The notes below the pieces were generated by a model, which ran no database searches, was not told the DNA's origin, and saw nothing but the letters and a program-made list of their open reading frames with translations. From Cylicocyclus nassatus (lineage: Eukaryota; Nematoda; Chromadorea; Rhabditida; Strongylidae): DNA of 64,000 nt. The position numbers and the translations under genes are program-made. This document shows positions 46,854 through 59,623 of this stretch, piece after piece. The DNA is taken from positions 33,483,441 through 33,547,440 of the forward strand of contig CATQJL010000316.1 of NCBI GenBank assembly GCA_958299035.1, given 5' to 3'. Numbering within the stretch: position 1 is the first letter of the stretch; every line of letters starts with the position of its first letter.

Positions 46854-49270
46854 TTAAAATGTCTCAGCAGGATTGAAGAGTTTTCCTACCGTTATTTGTG
46901 TCAACCGTGACGAAAGCAGATGTCAATGGACGTTACTGCTTTACAAAGGGTTTTTTTCAACAAGCTCTGTTTGCCTTAGCTATGAGTAAGCGGAAAGCCA
47001 ATTGCAGAGTGTCTTTTATAGAGGGTGTGAACTGAGTCACACACTAAGATATTGGGAAAGGCTTTTCCAGCAAGCCCATATCTATACTTTGGCAGTTATG
47101 CGCTTGCCTCAATTCTTGCTTTTAACAAAATATTTTCCAGGAGACACACTTGTGAAGCAATGTTGGCTGTTGTATAAGATAAAAATACTAAAGATTTTTA
47201 CGCGGTTCAAATGGTACTCCGCGGTAACTAAAAAGCATGCCTGAACGCTTGTTTTAAGATAGCAGATACATTGTAATAGCCACGATTGTTTCTGCCCTAA
47301 CCTTAAGTATAAACTGACCTGAAAGCAGTGTGGCCTGACGAAATTTGAGGCCCGAATTACGACATCCCCGCTGAGAGGAAAGGAGAGCTTAGAAAGAACG
47401 CTTCTTTCGCTGTTTCAGATATCCGCATTCTTTTCTGTCTAGCCTCTTATAAAAATTCCCATACTTTGATGCTTGAGCATGATGTATACTGGACAATTGT
47501 CATGCAACTTGAAAATCTCACTGTTTTGTATAATCCTGGAGAGATTTCTTGCTTTCGAAGTCGTCTATCTTTTCGAAAACTCAAGGATTTTACTATTGTG
47601 ATGAAGATCTATTATGGTAGTACTAGACATATTTTCGACAAGACAAACGAAATGTAAAGGTCGTGAGTCTTTTTTTGATTAGTCATAGTTCGCGAAGAGC
47701 TTGTGGTTTATCGAAGTTTTTGATACTGGAGAGTTTCGCATATTTCTACTACAAAGATTCTTAGCAGTGCACTAATCTCCTTAGTGCAGCTTTACATAGG
47801 TTTTATAGGAAGATAAGCGACTTCAAAGACAAGTGGTTATCTCCTGGAGAACTTCGAAAGAGATCCTCAGGGAATCACCGCTTGTTTGTGATTCCTCAAG
47901 GAAACTGGTACTGATTGTATCCAGGCATCATAAGAAGTATACAGGTATTATTGCAACAAGATATTACGCGTCCCTTTTAGCTCCCCTACTGCGAAGTTGT
48001 GCGCACACACGGGCCTAACAATAAGACGTCGCTGCTTTTTCACGTTGGCGGCTCCGTTTTAGTCGTCGCAGAAGTGCTCATGCACACGAGCCTAAGCCTT
48101 CCAATATCATGTAACCGTCTCACTCTGCTGCTCTCTCTCTCCCCTTCCATTTTCTCGTAATCCATTCGATGCAACGCTCCTGGAATAAAGTTACGTTACC
48201 TGACTGCCTTGTTGCGAGTCATCGCGTGCAAAGCTGCTTCATGTAAGCCACTGCTCAAGCCGAGTTGTGCAGAGTTGTCATTCTTGATCTTTCTTACATG
48301 GAACATGAACGTTAAAAATGCATTGGATAAATATTAGGAGACAAATCCCAATTGAAAGTGTGCATTATGGTCGCCAATGTAATGTGCAGGACCAGGCAAG
48401 GGTCGCTGATGGATACCTGAGGGTTGAGCTAGACCTCGCAGCGCACGCACATGTGCAATGAGAGTTGGGCCAGACTGCGCGACGTTCGCAGTGTGTGTGC
48501 AGCTCATGTGCATAAAAATATGAGATGTACGCTGCGTACTCCGTCAGTGTGGCCCAAACCTGAGATTGCCATTTCGTAATTCACAATTTCCCTCTCATTG
48601 CCTTAGGTGAATAGCTCTCCTCCACTAACAGTGAGTTGTTTTGGATCCTAACAAAATAGAAGAGGAAGAATAAAATTTAGTTGTTATCTTATGGTGGTCT
48701 TTGAGCGTAGAACAAAATGCATGTAAAAATTCTTACGTAAACTGAAACTCTTGCTCTCTGGGTGCTATTAACGTTGCAACTGCAGCATAACTCCAAAAAG
48801 CTGGGCAGAAATTTTACATATTTTCATGGAATTTGATATAATTTGTTTTTGCTCCTCATGTTCGCATATACACAAATTTGGAGAAATTTCATAATTGTGC
48901 ATGACAGACTGGTTATTCGCATTATCCAGTACTGCGCAATTTTCGAATAAAAAATAGCATGCTTCTAAGTCATATAGTTTTCACAATTTTTTCATACTTT
49001 GTTACTTCGTAGTCTTACATTTATACGGGATTTGGTATCTCTGCGCTGTAAACGAGTCGATTGTTTATTTTTTAGTGCAAAGAAACTTAGTTTTTGAAAG
49101 GCGTGCTTTGAGCAAGATTGTGTTTGAGCACGTCAGCTGTACGAAGGATGGTTTATTACGGATGGAAATGTTCAAAGGTTATCTAGCAAAAGCCCCACTA
49201 CGATAACTGATCTGCCCTCCAACTTGACTTTTTGCCAACCTCGTGAAACTATGCCCTAAAGACTGCGGGA
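46854..49270. other. No gene; diverged repeats
   Basis: About 48840-49260 is a diverged copy of about 51945-52300 (shared 'gcgctgtaa', 'gagcaagat.gtgttt', 'ttgccaacctc'). Around 48400-48560 GC-rich words such as TGCGCGACGTTCGCAG recall the GCGTACGC cluster. No supported ORF. Confidence 0.35.
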
Positions 49271-50019
49271 TTTTGTCAAATTCGAAATTATGAAAGCTGA
49301 ATTCGAAACGAGTAGGGAAACTCAACCCGCCACTTTGGGCGCCTATGCTGACATCCGATTTTTTTTTAAATGCTGTTGCATGCCATTCCAGAAGTTGTCC
49401 AGGCAACCAGAAATGGCGAAATTTGTTCCTCTACCCACGCTACAGACTAAATCACCCAGGATCAGTCTCGCGTAGGCATTTCTCGCGACGCACATTGTTG
49501 CTTGTGGTTTTCCTTAAAGGCAGTAGCTCGGCAAGACTAAACATCTCAAAATTTTTTTATGGAAGGTTGCTTGCATCCCAAACATGAGAACGGAGCAGGC
49601 CCGAGCACACAGCATGCTGCCGCTGCCTAGAAATTTGGCCTTAAATTACACGCGCTTAGACGGTTTGCTATATCTCTCACATCAACAGAGGCGACGCAGC
49701 AATGTTACGTACATGGGGGTACACAACCTAGGTCTCTTATCATAGCGGGAAGCGTCCAACTCGTCCAAATTCAAAACAAAGGGCCTTGGAAAATACTGTT
49801 TTTCGCCATTTTCGCGCTCTTCAGGGTGGATTTTCGGAATCAGAGCGTCGAATTACCCAGGTAGGCGAAATAACCACAGATTGAGGATTTGCCAAGCCAC
49901 TTCCTTTAACGCACAGTAAAATTTATACGCCCATACCACATCATCGCTAGCTGCCGCAGGCGGGCGCGACATCGCTGGACCAAGGCCTTTTGGAACAGTT
50001 TTTGAGCACGTTTTTAGGG
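49271..50019. other. No gene recognised
   Basis: Short frames only; no repeat ends identified. Confidence 0.35.
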
Positions 50020-50222
50020 AACGGCCATAGGTTGCCGGCAATGGTTGTCGAGGTTGCCGAGGTTACTGGGGTTGTCGAGGTTGCCAGGTTGCTGGGGTTG
50101 CCGAGCTTGCCGGCGTAGCCGGTCGGACCTCATGAGAGCCTCCACGTTTGCACGCTTTTTAGGATGTCTCTAGCCCCGGCAACGCTGGCAACCTCGGCAA
50201 CCGTTGCCGGCAACCTATGACC
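50020..50222. repeat. Palindromic GTTGCCG-word repeat
   Basis: It starts GGGAACGGCCATAGGTTGCC and ends GGCAACCTATGACCGTTCCC, an imperfect inverse. The left arm carries an array of GAGGTTGCCGGG-like words about 9-15 bases long. The block at 38468-38540 has a related single arm. Confidence 0.65.
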
Positions 50223-52503
50223 GTTCCCTTGTATGTTATCCTGAGTATGGAGTAGTGTGTGGAGTTTCATGTGAGATTTCGCAATGACAAGCACACCTTG
50301 TAAAACATATGCTCGCTACGTGCCTTAAACTCCCGCATCAAGGGGTGGATTACAGCATTTCTTTTCAATAAATTTTCGTCAAGTGTTGTTCTAAACAGTA
50401 TATATATATGACCAGACGTGGCACTATAAGTTCATAAAAAACGTTTGAAGGAGGCTCGCGCTCATTGCCGTTTTTGACAAGTTTGCAATGCTTTGGGACC
50501 CAGTGTTTTCCACCCACTCCGCGCAATGTTGTTCAAAGTGCGTGGACGTTGGATTTTGCACAGCTTGTACGATGCATTCCTATGTTAGTACTGTTTAAAT
50601 TAATTGACTCTTGATATAGCGCGCTCATTCTTTGGCACTAAAGAGACTATGTTACTATGACTATGTTAGCTAATAAAGGCTGATTAATTAGAATAAGTTA
50701 GAGAAAACCTACGCGATTTCCGATTGGTGAAATAAAGCTCCGCTAGTTTGAAGCAAAACGCCGTGCACAGTCTAATCGAACGCGTCGATCAGAAATGTAA
50801 CACAATGTTGCTAGGGCCTGAAAAAGGTTAGCTACAATAAAAGAAGATATAGGTTGGGTAGAAGAGGTATGGCGTTGTGAAGTTACTAAAGTCGCTTTGT
50901 TAAATCTGCTGCAGAAATGACCCAATAACTTAGGCATCGATCTTGTTAAATTTCGCCGACAGTTTGTAGTTGCTATTACCATAAGAAATCTACTATAGTG
51001 GTCAAGATTTGTCCGTAAAAATTTGTGACTCTACTCTCCATACAGCATACACCTACAGTAACCTCCGCATGCAAGCGCGGAACTCGATAACAATGACTGC
51101 TGCTTACAACATAATCTATAACACATCAAAGATCGAAGATCGTTCATACTTAATAAAGATTGAGTGTGCCATATCTAGAAAGAAAAGAAGAGAGTTACAG
51201 TAGAAGTTGTGCATATAAATTTCCAACTTGAACTGAAACATAGCATACGAAGCATTTTACCGACTTGGTAAACGCGCAAACTAATTGCTAAGATTTGGTA
51301 AAATAGTTTTGATGCATTTGCATCAAAAAGCCAAATGAAACATGTTTCGTCTTTTTGAATACCATTCTCAAGCTTGGTATGAGTAAACACGATACGATTG
51401 ATTTGCTCTTCTCTTTCGCTTTCCTTGTTTTGATCATTATGGTATTGAATTTTGAAAACGCACTAAGATTGCTTTGAGGGACCAAGAGCAATAATCAGGG
51501 TTATGGTGCTAAGGCTGTGAGATGATGCAGAGACTTAACTCAGAGCAGGATCACGAGAGTGGCAAATGAACATAGGTGAAAAGAATTTTTTTCCACTAAC
51601 CATCTTCACGAATTTCCGCTTCATCCTGCCAGTTGCGTATTTTGTTCGATTGGAGCGCGCTTTCTCACCAAAAGACCGGCGTCGCTGTTTTCCCGGATCC
51701 TATCAAGGAGGAGAGAAAATGTTTCGGAATTTTTTTATATACTATACTAGAAGTTCTTTTATATACTAAACTAAAAGTGTAGAACAGGTATGTAAAAGTT
51801 TTAAGAAACTCATCTAGTGCAAATTTTGCCGACCTCAGGTGGGTATCAGGTTAAGCACGCTCTTTATTACACATAAGTTTTTCATAAGTTTTCATACTTT
51901 GTCCCTTAGTCCAACTTCAGGTACACCCAAATTTCGTGCCTGATTGTCATCTGTAGTTGTGATAAGTTGTAATAAAGAGAGATTTTCAGAAAAAGGCTTG
52001 TCAAACTTTAGTCACATAATTTTTCCACAATATCCTGCACTATGCTCCTTAGTTTATGTCCGTTTATACTTTAAACTCTCAGTCATTTCGCTATGTGTGC
52101 GCTGTAACCGAGACATTCAACTAAAAAAATGATTTTGGGAGATGACGCACGAGCAAGATCGTGTTTTTGCATGTCAATCGTGCAGAAACTCGTGGAGAGA
52201 GTGTATGCACATGTAGATATTTAGTACTTATGATATCCCCTTCATTTCCATCCAAAGCGATTTCCAGTTTGACATTTGCCAACCTCATGCCGGGCCCTGA
52301 CTCAGAGAGATGCTTTTTGAGCATCCTTTCTCCATGGATTGTGAAATCTAGGAAATTAGTTACTTTAACGAGTGATATTCACGTGAAAGTTGGTGCAGAA
52401 AATACTTATAACAATGTTGCCTGTGTTGCTCTCCTCATTTTTCTAACAAGGGAGTGATACTTGGTCGAAGTGGTGTTTCTATAGAAATTGTACCGTTTGA
52501 TGC
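50223..52503. other. No gene recognised
   Basis: Includes the second member of the diverged repeat noted at 48.8-49.3 kb (51945-52300). It has no coding sequence with support. Confidence 0.35.
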
Positions 52504-52658
52504 AACTGGCTTGGCACCATTGGGGCGGGGTTTTGTGATCTAATTGAGGCCTCTCGCGCCCGCGACGCAACTGCGTCTCTCTCGCGCGAGTGCTCTCTTA
52601 TCATTATCTAGCCTTAATTAGGTCACGAAGCCCCGCCTTTGCCGATGCCAAGCCAGTT
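52504..52658. repeat. 155-bp palindromic MITE
   Basis: AACTGGCTTGGCACCATTGG at the left is the imperfect inverse of the right end GCCGATGCCAAGCCAGTT. The next inner block TTTTGTGATCTAATTGAGGC pairs with GCCTTAATTAGGTCACGAAG. The loop is CG-rich. No coding capacity. Confidence 0.7.
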
Positions 52659-52992
52659 GAATCAAATGATATACTGCCTTATAGAGCATGCAACGCTAAT
52701 TCCATATCTGCTTTCCTTATCTACGAAGCGCTTCTAGGAGAGGAGTTATGAAAATTTTTTGATGCAAAAATTCGAAAGTGCGACTACAATAAAATCATTC
52801 AGGACTTTGATCCGTGAGCTCAAGTGGGGCCATGATTACTACAAGGACCTTTTATGCAATAAACACTTTCAATCTAATGAATTCATGTTGGTCATTACCC
52901 CTATCAGGAGCCGAAAAGATCTTAACACCCGTTTTTACCTCAGCCCAATCATTGAACCTTGTAAGAAAGCGTTGACATGGAAGATGAATTTA
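52659..52992. other. No gene recognised
   Basis: An open frame runs 52759-53004 into the Helitron-like element and has no identifiable domain. Confidence 0.35.
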
Positions 52993-54176
52993 TCTTATAT
53001 ATAAAGCTGAATGTCTGTTTGTATGTATGTATGTCTGTATGTATGTGTGTACGTATGTTCCGAATAGAAAATTCCATTTCTGAACCGATCCGGACCAAAC
53101 TTGGCACACATACACTACGGGCCCCGGCGGGTGTCATAGGCTACTTTTCGTCATCGATCGATATCGATTTTATCGATTTTTATCGATTTTTTTGCTGAGT
53201 TCACCTACGGGGCTGGGAGTTGGCACAGGGGGGTAATCGAGCATGGGGATTCCGAATACAATATTGGTTTTCAGGATTATCGATTACTTTTATCGATTTT
53301 ATCGATTTTTTTGCAAAGTTTGAGCTACGGGGCTGGGAGTTCGCACAGGGGGGTAATCGAGCATGGGGATTCCGAATACAATATTGGTTTTCGGGATTAT
53401 CGATTACTATTATCGATTTTATCGATTTTTTTGCAAAGTTTGAGTTACGGGGCTGGGAGTTGGCACAGGGGGGTAATCGAGCATGGGGATTCCGAATACA
53501 ATACTGGTTTTCAGGATTATCGATTACTTTTATCGATTTTATCGATTTTTTTGCAAAGTTTGAGCTAGGGGGCTGGGAGTTGGTACAGGGGGGTAATCGA
53601 GCATGCTGATCACCCCCAAGGGGGGTGATCAGCATGCTCGATTACACTCCTGTGCCAAATTCCAGCCCCCTAGCTCAAATTTTCAAAAAATCGATAAAAT
53701 CGAAAAAGTAATGGACGATCCTGAAAACTAATATTGTGTTCGTAATCTGCATGCTCGATTACCCCCCTGTGCAAACTCCCAGCCCCGCAGGTCAAACTTT
53801 ACAAAAAAAATCGATAAAATCGATAAAAGTAATGGACGATCCTGAAAACTAATATTGTGTTCGTAATCAGCACGCTCGATTACCCCCCTGTGCGAACTCC
53901 CAGCCCCGTAGCTCAAACTTTACAAAAAAAAATCGATAAAATCGATAAAAGTAATGGACGATCCTGAAAACTAATGTTGTATTCGGAATCCCCATGCTCA
54001 CTTCGCCCCCTGTGCCAACTCCTAGCCCTGTAAGTGAACTCTGCAAAAAAATCGATAAAAATCGGTAAAATCGACATCGATCGATAACGAAAAGTGGACT
54101 GTGACACCCGCCAGGGCCCGAAGTGTATGTGTGCCAAGTTTGGTCCGGATACGGCGGAGCCGGGTAAGCCAGCTAG
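52993..54176 (+). mobile_element. Helitron-like element with inverted minisatellite
   Basis: It starts TCTTATATATAAAGCTGAAT after A52992 and ends GGGTAAGCCAGCTAG before T54177. The hairpin CGGC-GGA-GCCG (54152-54162) lies 10 bases before the terminal CTAG. These are Helitron termini with A|T insertion. Inside, a (GTAT/GTCT)n stretch is followed by the 120-bp ATCGAT-rich unit array. No Rep/helicase is encoded, so it is non-autonomous. Confidence 0.78.
53160..54085. repeat. 120-bp minisatellite, inverted about 53619
   Basis: Forward units repeat with an exact 120-base period (for example 'ggggtaatcgagcatg' at about 53230, 53350, 53470 and 53590). After a perfect hairpin (53598-53617 with 53621-53640) the array continues in the opposite orientation with looser units. 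Because 120 is divisible by three, long frames stay open on both strands. The 144- and 129-codon frames here are artefacts of that. Confidence 0.9.
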
Positions 54177-54689
54177 TTACAACATAAAGTGCATTCTCTT
54201 TGGTGCAATGGCAATTTCAGACGAAAAGAACACGCTAATGCAGAATTTATTTGCCATCGAAAAAAAACAGAATTCTCGAGAATGATCAAGGAAAGGCGGG
54301 GAAATATTGCTCGAGCGTGACGTTAGGAAAACAACGTTTTGAAGAGTTGCGGCTCAATTTTGTGCTTAATTTTGAGAATCTGGATGCGCATACTCATCTT
54401 TGCGGAGGAAAGTCTTAACATTATTTCGTATTGTAATGGCATCGGAAATCTCAACAAATGAGTATCTTTTCAGCGTGTAGCTGGTGAAAATAAAGTTCCA
54501 GCTTTCGGCTTTCATTATTTTTTCAGGTATATTTACACAGCATTATCTTTCAATTTACTTCTTGTACCAAAATGGATGAATGAGAGAGCAGAATTTCTAA
54601 GGAGTGCCAGTTTCACTGTCACGTGATGATACACTAAATTCACAGTTGTGGTGTCGTATTTCATGGGTCAATCCCCACAGCGTTCATTT
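54177..54689. other. No gene recognised
   Basis: AT-rich flank of the Helitron-like element; no feature. Confidence 0.4.
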
Positions 54690-55165
54690 GCAAACGAGGA
54701 AATGGTCAGAACTTAACCCAGTCATTCCAAATCTGTACATTATCGGACTCGCCTTGAAACGCTAATTTTGTATATATATTTTTATCTGCCAAGCAAATAT
54801 CTGGGAGGGGTTATGAGCGTTCAATTATGAGAAATTTTTAATGGATTTGTGAAAGGCTGTTGATGGCGCGGATTTACAGTGGCTATGGATATTTTAATAG
54901 CAAGAAAAAAGCACATTCACCATAAAACTGAATTAGTGCTTTGGAAATCTATTTCATGGAACATGACTACAGGACACTTGACAAATCGCGCATTTGAACG
55001 TTCATAACTCCTTCCAGAGAGAGAGAGTTATGAAAAACGTTCAAACGCTTGGCAGATAACAAACATAAATTTGTGATCAGCGTTTCAAGACGAGTTCGAT
55101 GATATACAGCATGCTTGATATGGTTGGGTTAAATTCTGACCATTTCCCTGCTAAGCACCATTCAA
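54690..55165. repeat. Foldback repeat, copy 3
   Basis: It begins GAGGAAATGGTCAGAACTTAACCC and ends GGGTTAAATTCTGACCATTTCCC. It shares inner blocks ('atctgccaagc', 'cggatttacagtgg', 'ggacacttgacaaatc') with 3281-4211. It is a clean single copy that defines the family ends. Confidence 0.65.
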
Positions 55166-56558
55166 ATTAGACTAGAAAAGCACTTTAGGAAATAATGTTG
55201 TATACGTTTACTATAGCTAGCAACTTCAAAAATCAATTTGTATTGGAGTTTGAGGGTATGGACATCCAAAGAGTGATTCGTCTACGCAAAGTGAAATTTC
55301 AAATTTCTACCAGTTGCTCCAGAGATTGTATTGGATTTGAGAAAGTCGCTACGCAAAATTGGCATAACATCAAAACTTTAATGGTAACGTTTTTGTTCAT
55401 TCACAGAAAATTTTTTACTCAAGAATCTCTGTGTGCAAATCTTCATATAGAGATGTCTGGAAAGCAAAAAATTCTATGATGTATGAGCGTATCCAAACCG
55501 GACATACCACTTCTTTACAATGACTGCTTTGAGATAGGCGCTCTTGAAACTAAGTGATCTGTCATTTCTCACATTATATGTATCATTTTCTAGTGGCGGA
55601 GCAATGAACTGAACAAAGACGGCACTAATGTGTGATATCAATTATGTCTTAGGTCGAAATTCTTGCAGCAAAAGTGCACAAGTTACATGATTGGTTGACT
55701 TAATGTGCTAACAAGTGAAATAAGTCAAAGACAAAGCTTGTTCTTATGAGGAAATGATAACAGTCTAGGTTGTCGATTGAACACTAGGTGTTCGGCGGCA
55801 GCTCGGCAACAATTCTTGCACAGCGCACAGCGCTGTACCGGAACTGTTCCGAAACTTACGAATCAGTATGAACCTAGTCTATCGCGACTACTGACTTTGA
55901 ACGCTAACGCTATTAAGACCCTTCTCTTGTAAGTAAAGTAACATCTCAGCGTTTACTTTCGGCTTGACTCTATGATATATTGCATCATATCTATCCCTAC
56001 TCTGCGTCAGGACACTGTTGTGACTTTTCTCGCCCCGTTGCGAATCCTGGCTGTTTATTACAACAACTCGAAAGTTGAAAGCAGTGTTTGGCAACCGCAG
56101 TGCTCATGCTGAAGAATGTTCAAGAAAAGATGAAGGTACTTTTGACAATTGATACATAAAATCCACTACTGGCCGTATTCATCAACGAACCCGACGGGTT
56201 CCGCTACCCGGTCGTTGGACTCAATATATGAGGTCGGATTCGAAGTTGGTGGATTTCCGAACCAAGCAGCACTTTTTGTAAATATCGAAACAACACACTT
56301 AAAAGTTCTCTCAATTTTTTCAAATATAACTCAAGCAATTCTCGAATTTGATTCGGATGCAAAGTCCATCCCAGAGAGCGAAGCAACCTTTGAGAATCAA
56401 TCAACTCCGGGTTTCTCGAACTGAAGCCAATTTGAAAAATTGCGGACGCTACTAAACAATTGAATTTTATGTCTTTGCCTGCAGAATATGAATTAGCGGA
56501 TTGCGCACTCGCTCGCTGCTGTATTTGCATAGGCTAAAAATCGAGCAAATGAAAATTT
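55166..56558. other. No gene recognised
   Basis: Frames at 55195-55479 and 56149-56424 have no domain, no good start context and no splice support. Confidence 0.35.
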
Positions 56559-58110
56559 TTAAAGGCAGTGTCTCACCAAAGTTGAGGTCGCGCGGATCTT
56601 TACATATTCTATTATAGGGACCTCTAGATAGGCCACTGCAACAACTCCCACTCAATTTGACCCCCTCCACGCTGAGAAAAATTCGCTCAAAGTGGTACGC
56701 GGAGAGCCAGCTGGTACGCGCGAACGACTCCTTTGGTCTCCCCCCTTACGCGTTTGAACATGTCCCTCCACTTGACATCCCCTCCCCTCTGTTGCTGCCA
56801 CTGCGGCCAGGGTTGAGCGTGGGGTCAGGCGCGCCCGACCTGGGGGGTCGTACTGGGGTAAGACAGAGGGGGGGGGGTCGTGATTAGGAATCGAATTCGT
56901 TCGATTGAGGAGATACTACGATTAAGGTGAAGAAGAAAAGCGCTAGTTTAGTGGATATCGCGACCTCACCAGTACTGAAGGAATGAACGGTCTTAAACAG
57001 CATACTGATTGATTCCACAATCGAAGTTTCGGCCAAAACTCAAATCTTCATCTTCTACCTTGACATATTATAAATTCATCAAGGAAGCTTGCCGTGTGAA
57101 ATGGGTATCATTTCCGAGCACGTCAAATTACCTCTATGAGCCCTACAAACCATTATTTACTGCATTATTTAGTGTTTCTCAACGACTAAAAAGCGTGATT
57201 TTCAAACATGATTGACTTGTTTTCAAAAGTGAGAAAAGTCAATTTTTTTGTACTCGTAACAAGTATTGTTCCCTACTAGTCCAGGCTAAAAATCGCGCTT
57301 TGTATCGCTTGCAAATAGTGGAGTAAGAAATAATGCCAAAATTCCAACCGGCGCGTTTTTCGCCATGACTGCTTCAACTCCACGGATTACCACAAGGCCG
57401 AAACAAGTCGAATCAAGTCCAAACACTTACTGTGGAATCTTCGAGGGTTGTGCTAGCGATTCACTTAAAACTTGAATAAAAAAGCTTCTTCAATGATAAA
57501 GTTAATCGGGTCAGGCGCAACCCCACAAAAGGTCAGGCCGCCTGAGCTTTTGAGGGGTTGCGCCTGACCCGATTAACTTGTTTTCAAAATCTAAAAATCG
57601 CTCCATTTCTGCTATAAGTATTGAACTCAAAGCCTCTTCTTGCAATACTGCAAATTTGGAGCCAAACAATACACCCCTGTGGGAATTATAGCTCTAAAAG
57701 TAGGGCTATTCAAAATCCAAAACTTGCCGTCAAGTTGCGTGTGCTGTGCAATCGCAGAAAGTCGACCTACAAATCTCCAAAAAGCAAGAACCTCCCAAAA
57801 ACGGCTGATATCTTCGTATTATTACAGCCTGAGGTCCTGGAGGTGAAGCAGAGGGGTCGTTTAGGAGCTTTTACTGGGGGGGGGGGTCGTTTTGGAAAGA
57901 TTTGTGCCTGACCTCTTGCTCAACCCTGACTGTGGCTGAGCCTGAAGTTGGAAGGTACAACTCGTCCACGTTGCTTCCACGGGGCCTCCAGAAAACGGGT
58001 TTTTGGGAACTTCATGCGATTTTAAGCCCATACAGTGCTAGACAGGGTCCGACAGGCATGCAAAATGCAAAAATCTCGACAACCAAATTTTGGTGAGACA
58101 CTGCCTTTAA
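56559..58110. mobile_element. TTAA-flanked element split by a hAT
   Basis: The ends AGGCAGTGTCTCACCAAA (56563) and TTTTGGTGAGACACTGCCT (to 58106) are inverse and flanked by TTAA on both sides (56559-56562, 58107-58110). TTAA duplication is the piggyBac-type signature, also seen in nematode PALTTAA elements. Without the inserted hAT the element would be about 0.4 kb and non-coding. Confidence 0.75.
56800..57936. mobile_element. hAT-like element nested in the TTAA element
   Basis: The ends CAGGGTTGAGC (56808) and GCTCAACCCTG (to 57928) are exact inverses. The flanks are ACTGCGGC and ACTGTGGC (7 of 8). A perfect hairpin about 57505-57581 (GTTAATCGGGTCAGGCGCAA and inverse) lies in the interior, parallel to the palindromic insert in 35202-36605. 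No transposase. Confidence 0.8.
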
Positions 58111-59537
58111 GCTCTCATCGAAGCGATGCTCTGCTGTTCTCACTAAGTTATCATACTGCAAGCCTCTAAAAGTACAACCAGCAAGTTTTTAGCTCTGTAC
58201 AGCTCTGTGAATACATTAAATGGTATATCGAATTCAACTTCTCTCACTATTGTCTTGTGCTAAAGCCAATGTGTCTTAAAAACTAAAGCTTGTAGAGAGC
58301 TGAAAATCTATGGATGTGCTTTCTAAAGGTTTGTGGTGTACATTTGCATATAAGGAAACAGCATACCGTCGTTTTCGTGAAAGCAAGAAAATTTTCGTTT
58401 TTTCGGCAGCACGATAAAATGCAGCAACCATTCATATGTGAATGGATGTGGAGTATGTATGCATAAGCGAGTGAGAGATCTAGCTCTCTTGGACGAAGAA
58501 ACAAGTTCCTATTTTTTTAACATCTAAAACACCAGATTTCGTCTTCAGAATTCATGTGTACTGAGGCTGGTGCGAACTCCTCCACTTCAGATTGTACAAC
58601 TTGCTTTGTTCTATCTGACGGTACTCTGCATTTAGATGTTACATAACAATGGGTGCAGAAAAATGGAAGAGGTTGATAGCATAAGCTGCAAACCGACGCG
58701 ATGTTGTGTTTCAGATAAGAGGAGTATGTCTTATCAATCTTGAGAGAACTAATTTATTGTAAGAAGAATGCAGAGCTGTAGATCTGCAAGACTTGAAAGA
58801 CAACTGCAAAGGTTAGGTGACATTATATTGCTCCAGGTAATGCTATTCATACACTTTACTTTAAATGCTGCATACATACTTTCGAGTTTTTTTGAACATT
58901 GGTTATATGCGATGTTGGTTTCAGCTTTCAAAAATCATACCGTACACTCGGAAGTCTACGGTATGATTTTTAAATGGCACCGCACCTGCTTACAAAAGCT
59001 ACGCCCCTAAGCCTTCAAGAACTCTCAGCAAGTTTTTGGGCACTCGACAATTTCCAATTAAAGTAGCAAACAGTTCGATTCTAAGTTTATGTAAAGGTGT
59101 TCAATCCGCCAGCGGTATGCTTGCATGCTATATATAGTCAGTTCTGCTTTGATAAATTTGCCGTTGAAAAGAAAAACTTTTTTTTCATAACGGCAGATTT
59201 TTTTCACAATTACCACTCATGCATATACAAAGCGGTACTCAAGCATGATACTTCATCGGATAGATTGAATTTAGAATCGGTAATCCATTATAAATTATCC
59301 ACTAGTACACTTCAGGACCAAATAAGAAGACATTTAACGCTAACGTTTTACTATCTCCATGTTGTCCAAGCTAGTCGCCACATATATAAGTACATATCAA
59401 CCCTTTCAGTCTGAAAAAAAAAACCCCGTACAGATCTGTGTAACTTTTCTTATAAAATCCTTAGACCCCCCAGGTATTAGTGCTGTCATCCTTCAAGCTG
59501 GGATTCATTGAGAATCTGGACGTCAATGTTGCTCGAG
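58111..59537. other. No gene; one 15-bp stem hairpin
   Basis: AAAAATCATACCGTA (58930-58944) pairs perfectly with TACGGTATGATTTTT (58957-58971) around a 12-base loop. Other sequence is AT-rich with unsupported ORFs. TATAAAATCC at 59451-59460 lies about 170 bases before the P5 ATG. Confidence 0.4.
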
Positions 59538-59590
59538 TTTTTGTCAGTGCCAATGTGGATTCGCCAAGCTACACAAGAGGCATACAGGAT
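59538..59590 (+). promoter_or_regulatory. Conserved upstream element of P5
   Basis: TTTTTGTCAG (about 59538-59547), TGTGGATTCGCCAAGCTACA (59554-59573) and ATACAGGATT align with the P4 upstream region and, more weakly, with P2 and P3. The core is 68 bases before the P5 ATG. Confidence 0.55.
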
Positions 59591-59623
59591 TTAGTGGCAA
59601 GCGTGGCTTCTCCATTTTCTCGC

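Noticed and set aside
53201..53635. 144- and 129-codon open frames with 40-residue repeats
   Set aside because: They arise because the minisatellite period is exactly 120 bases and lacks stops in several frames on both strands; not genes.
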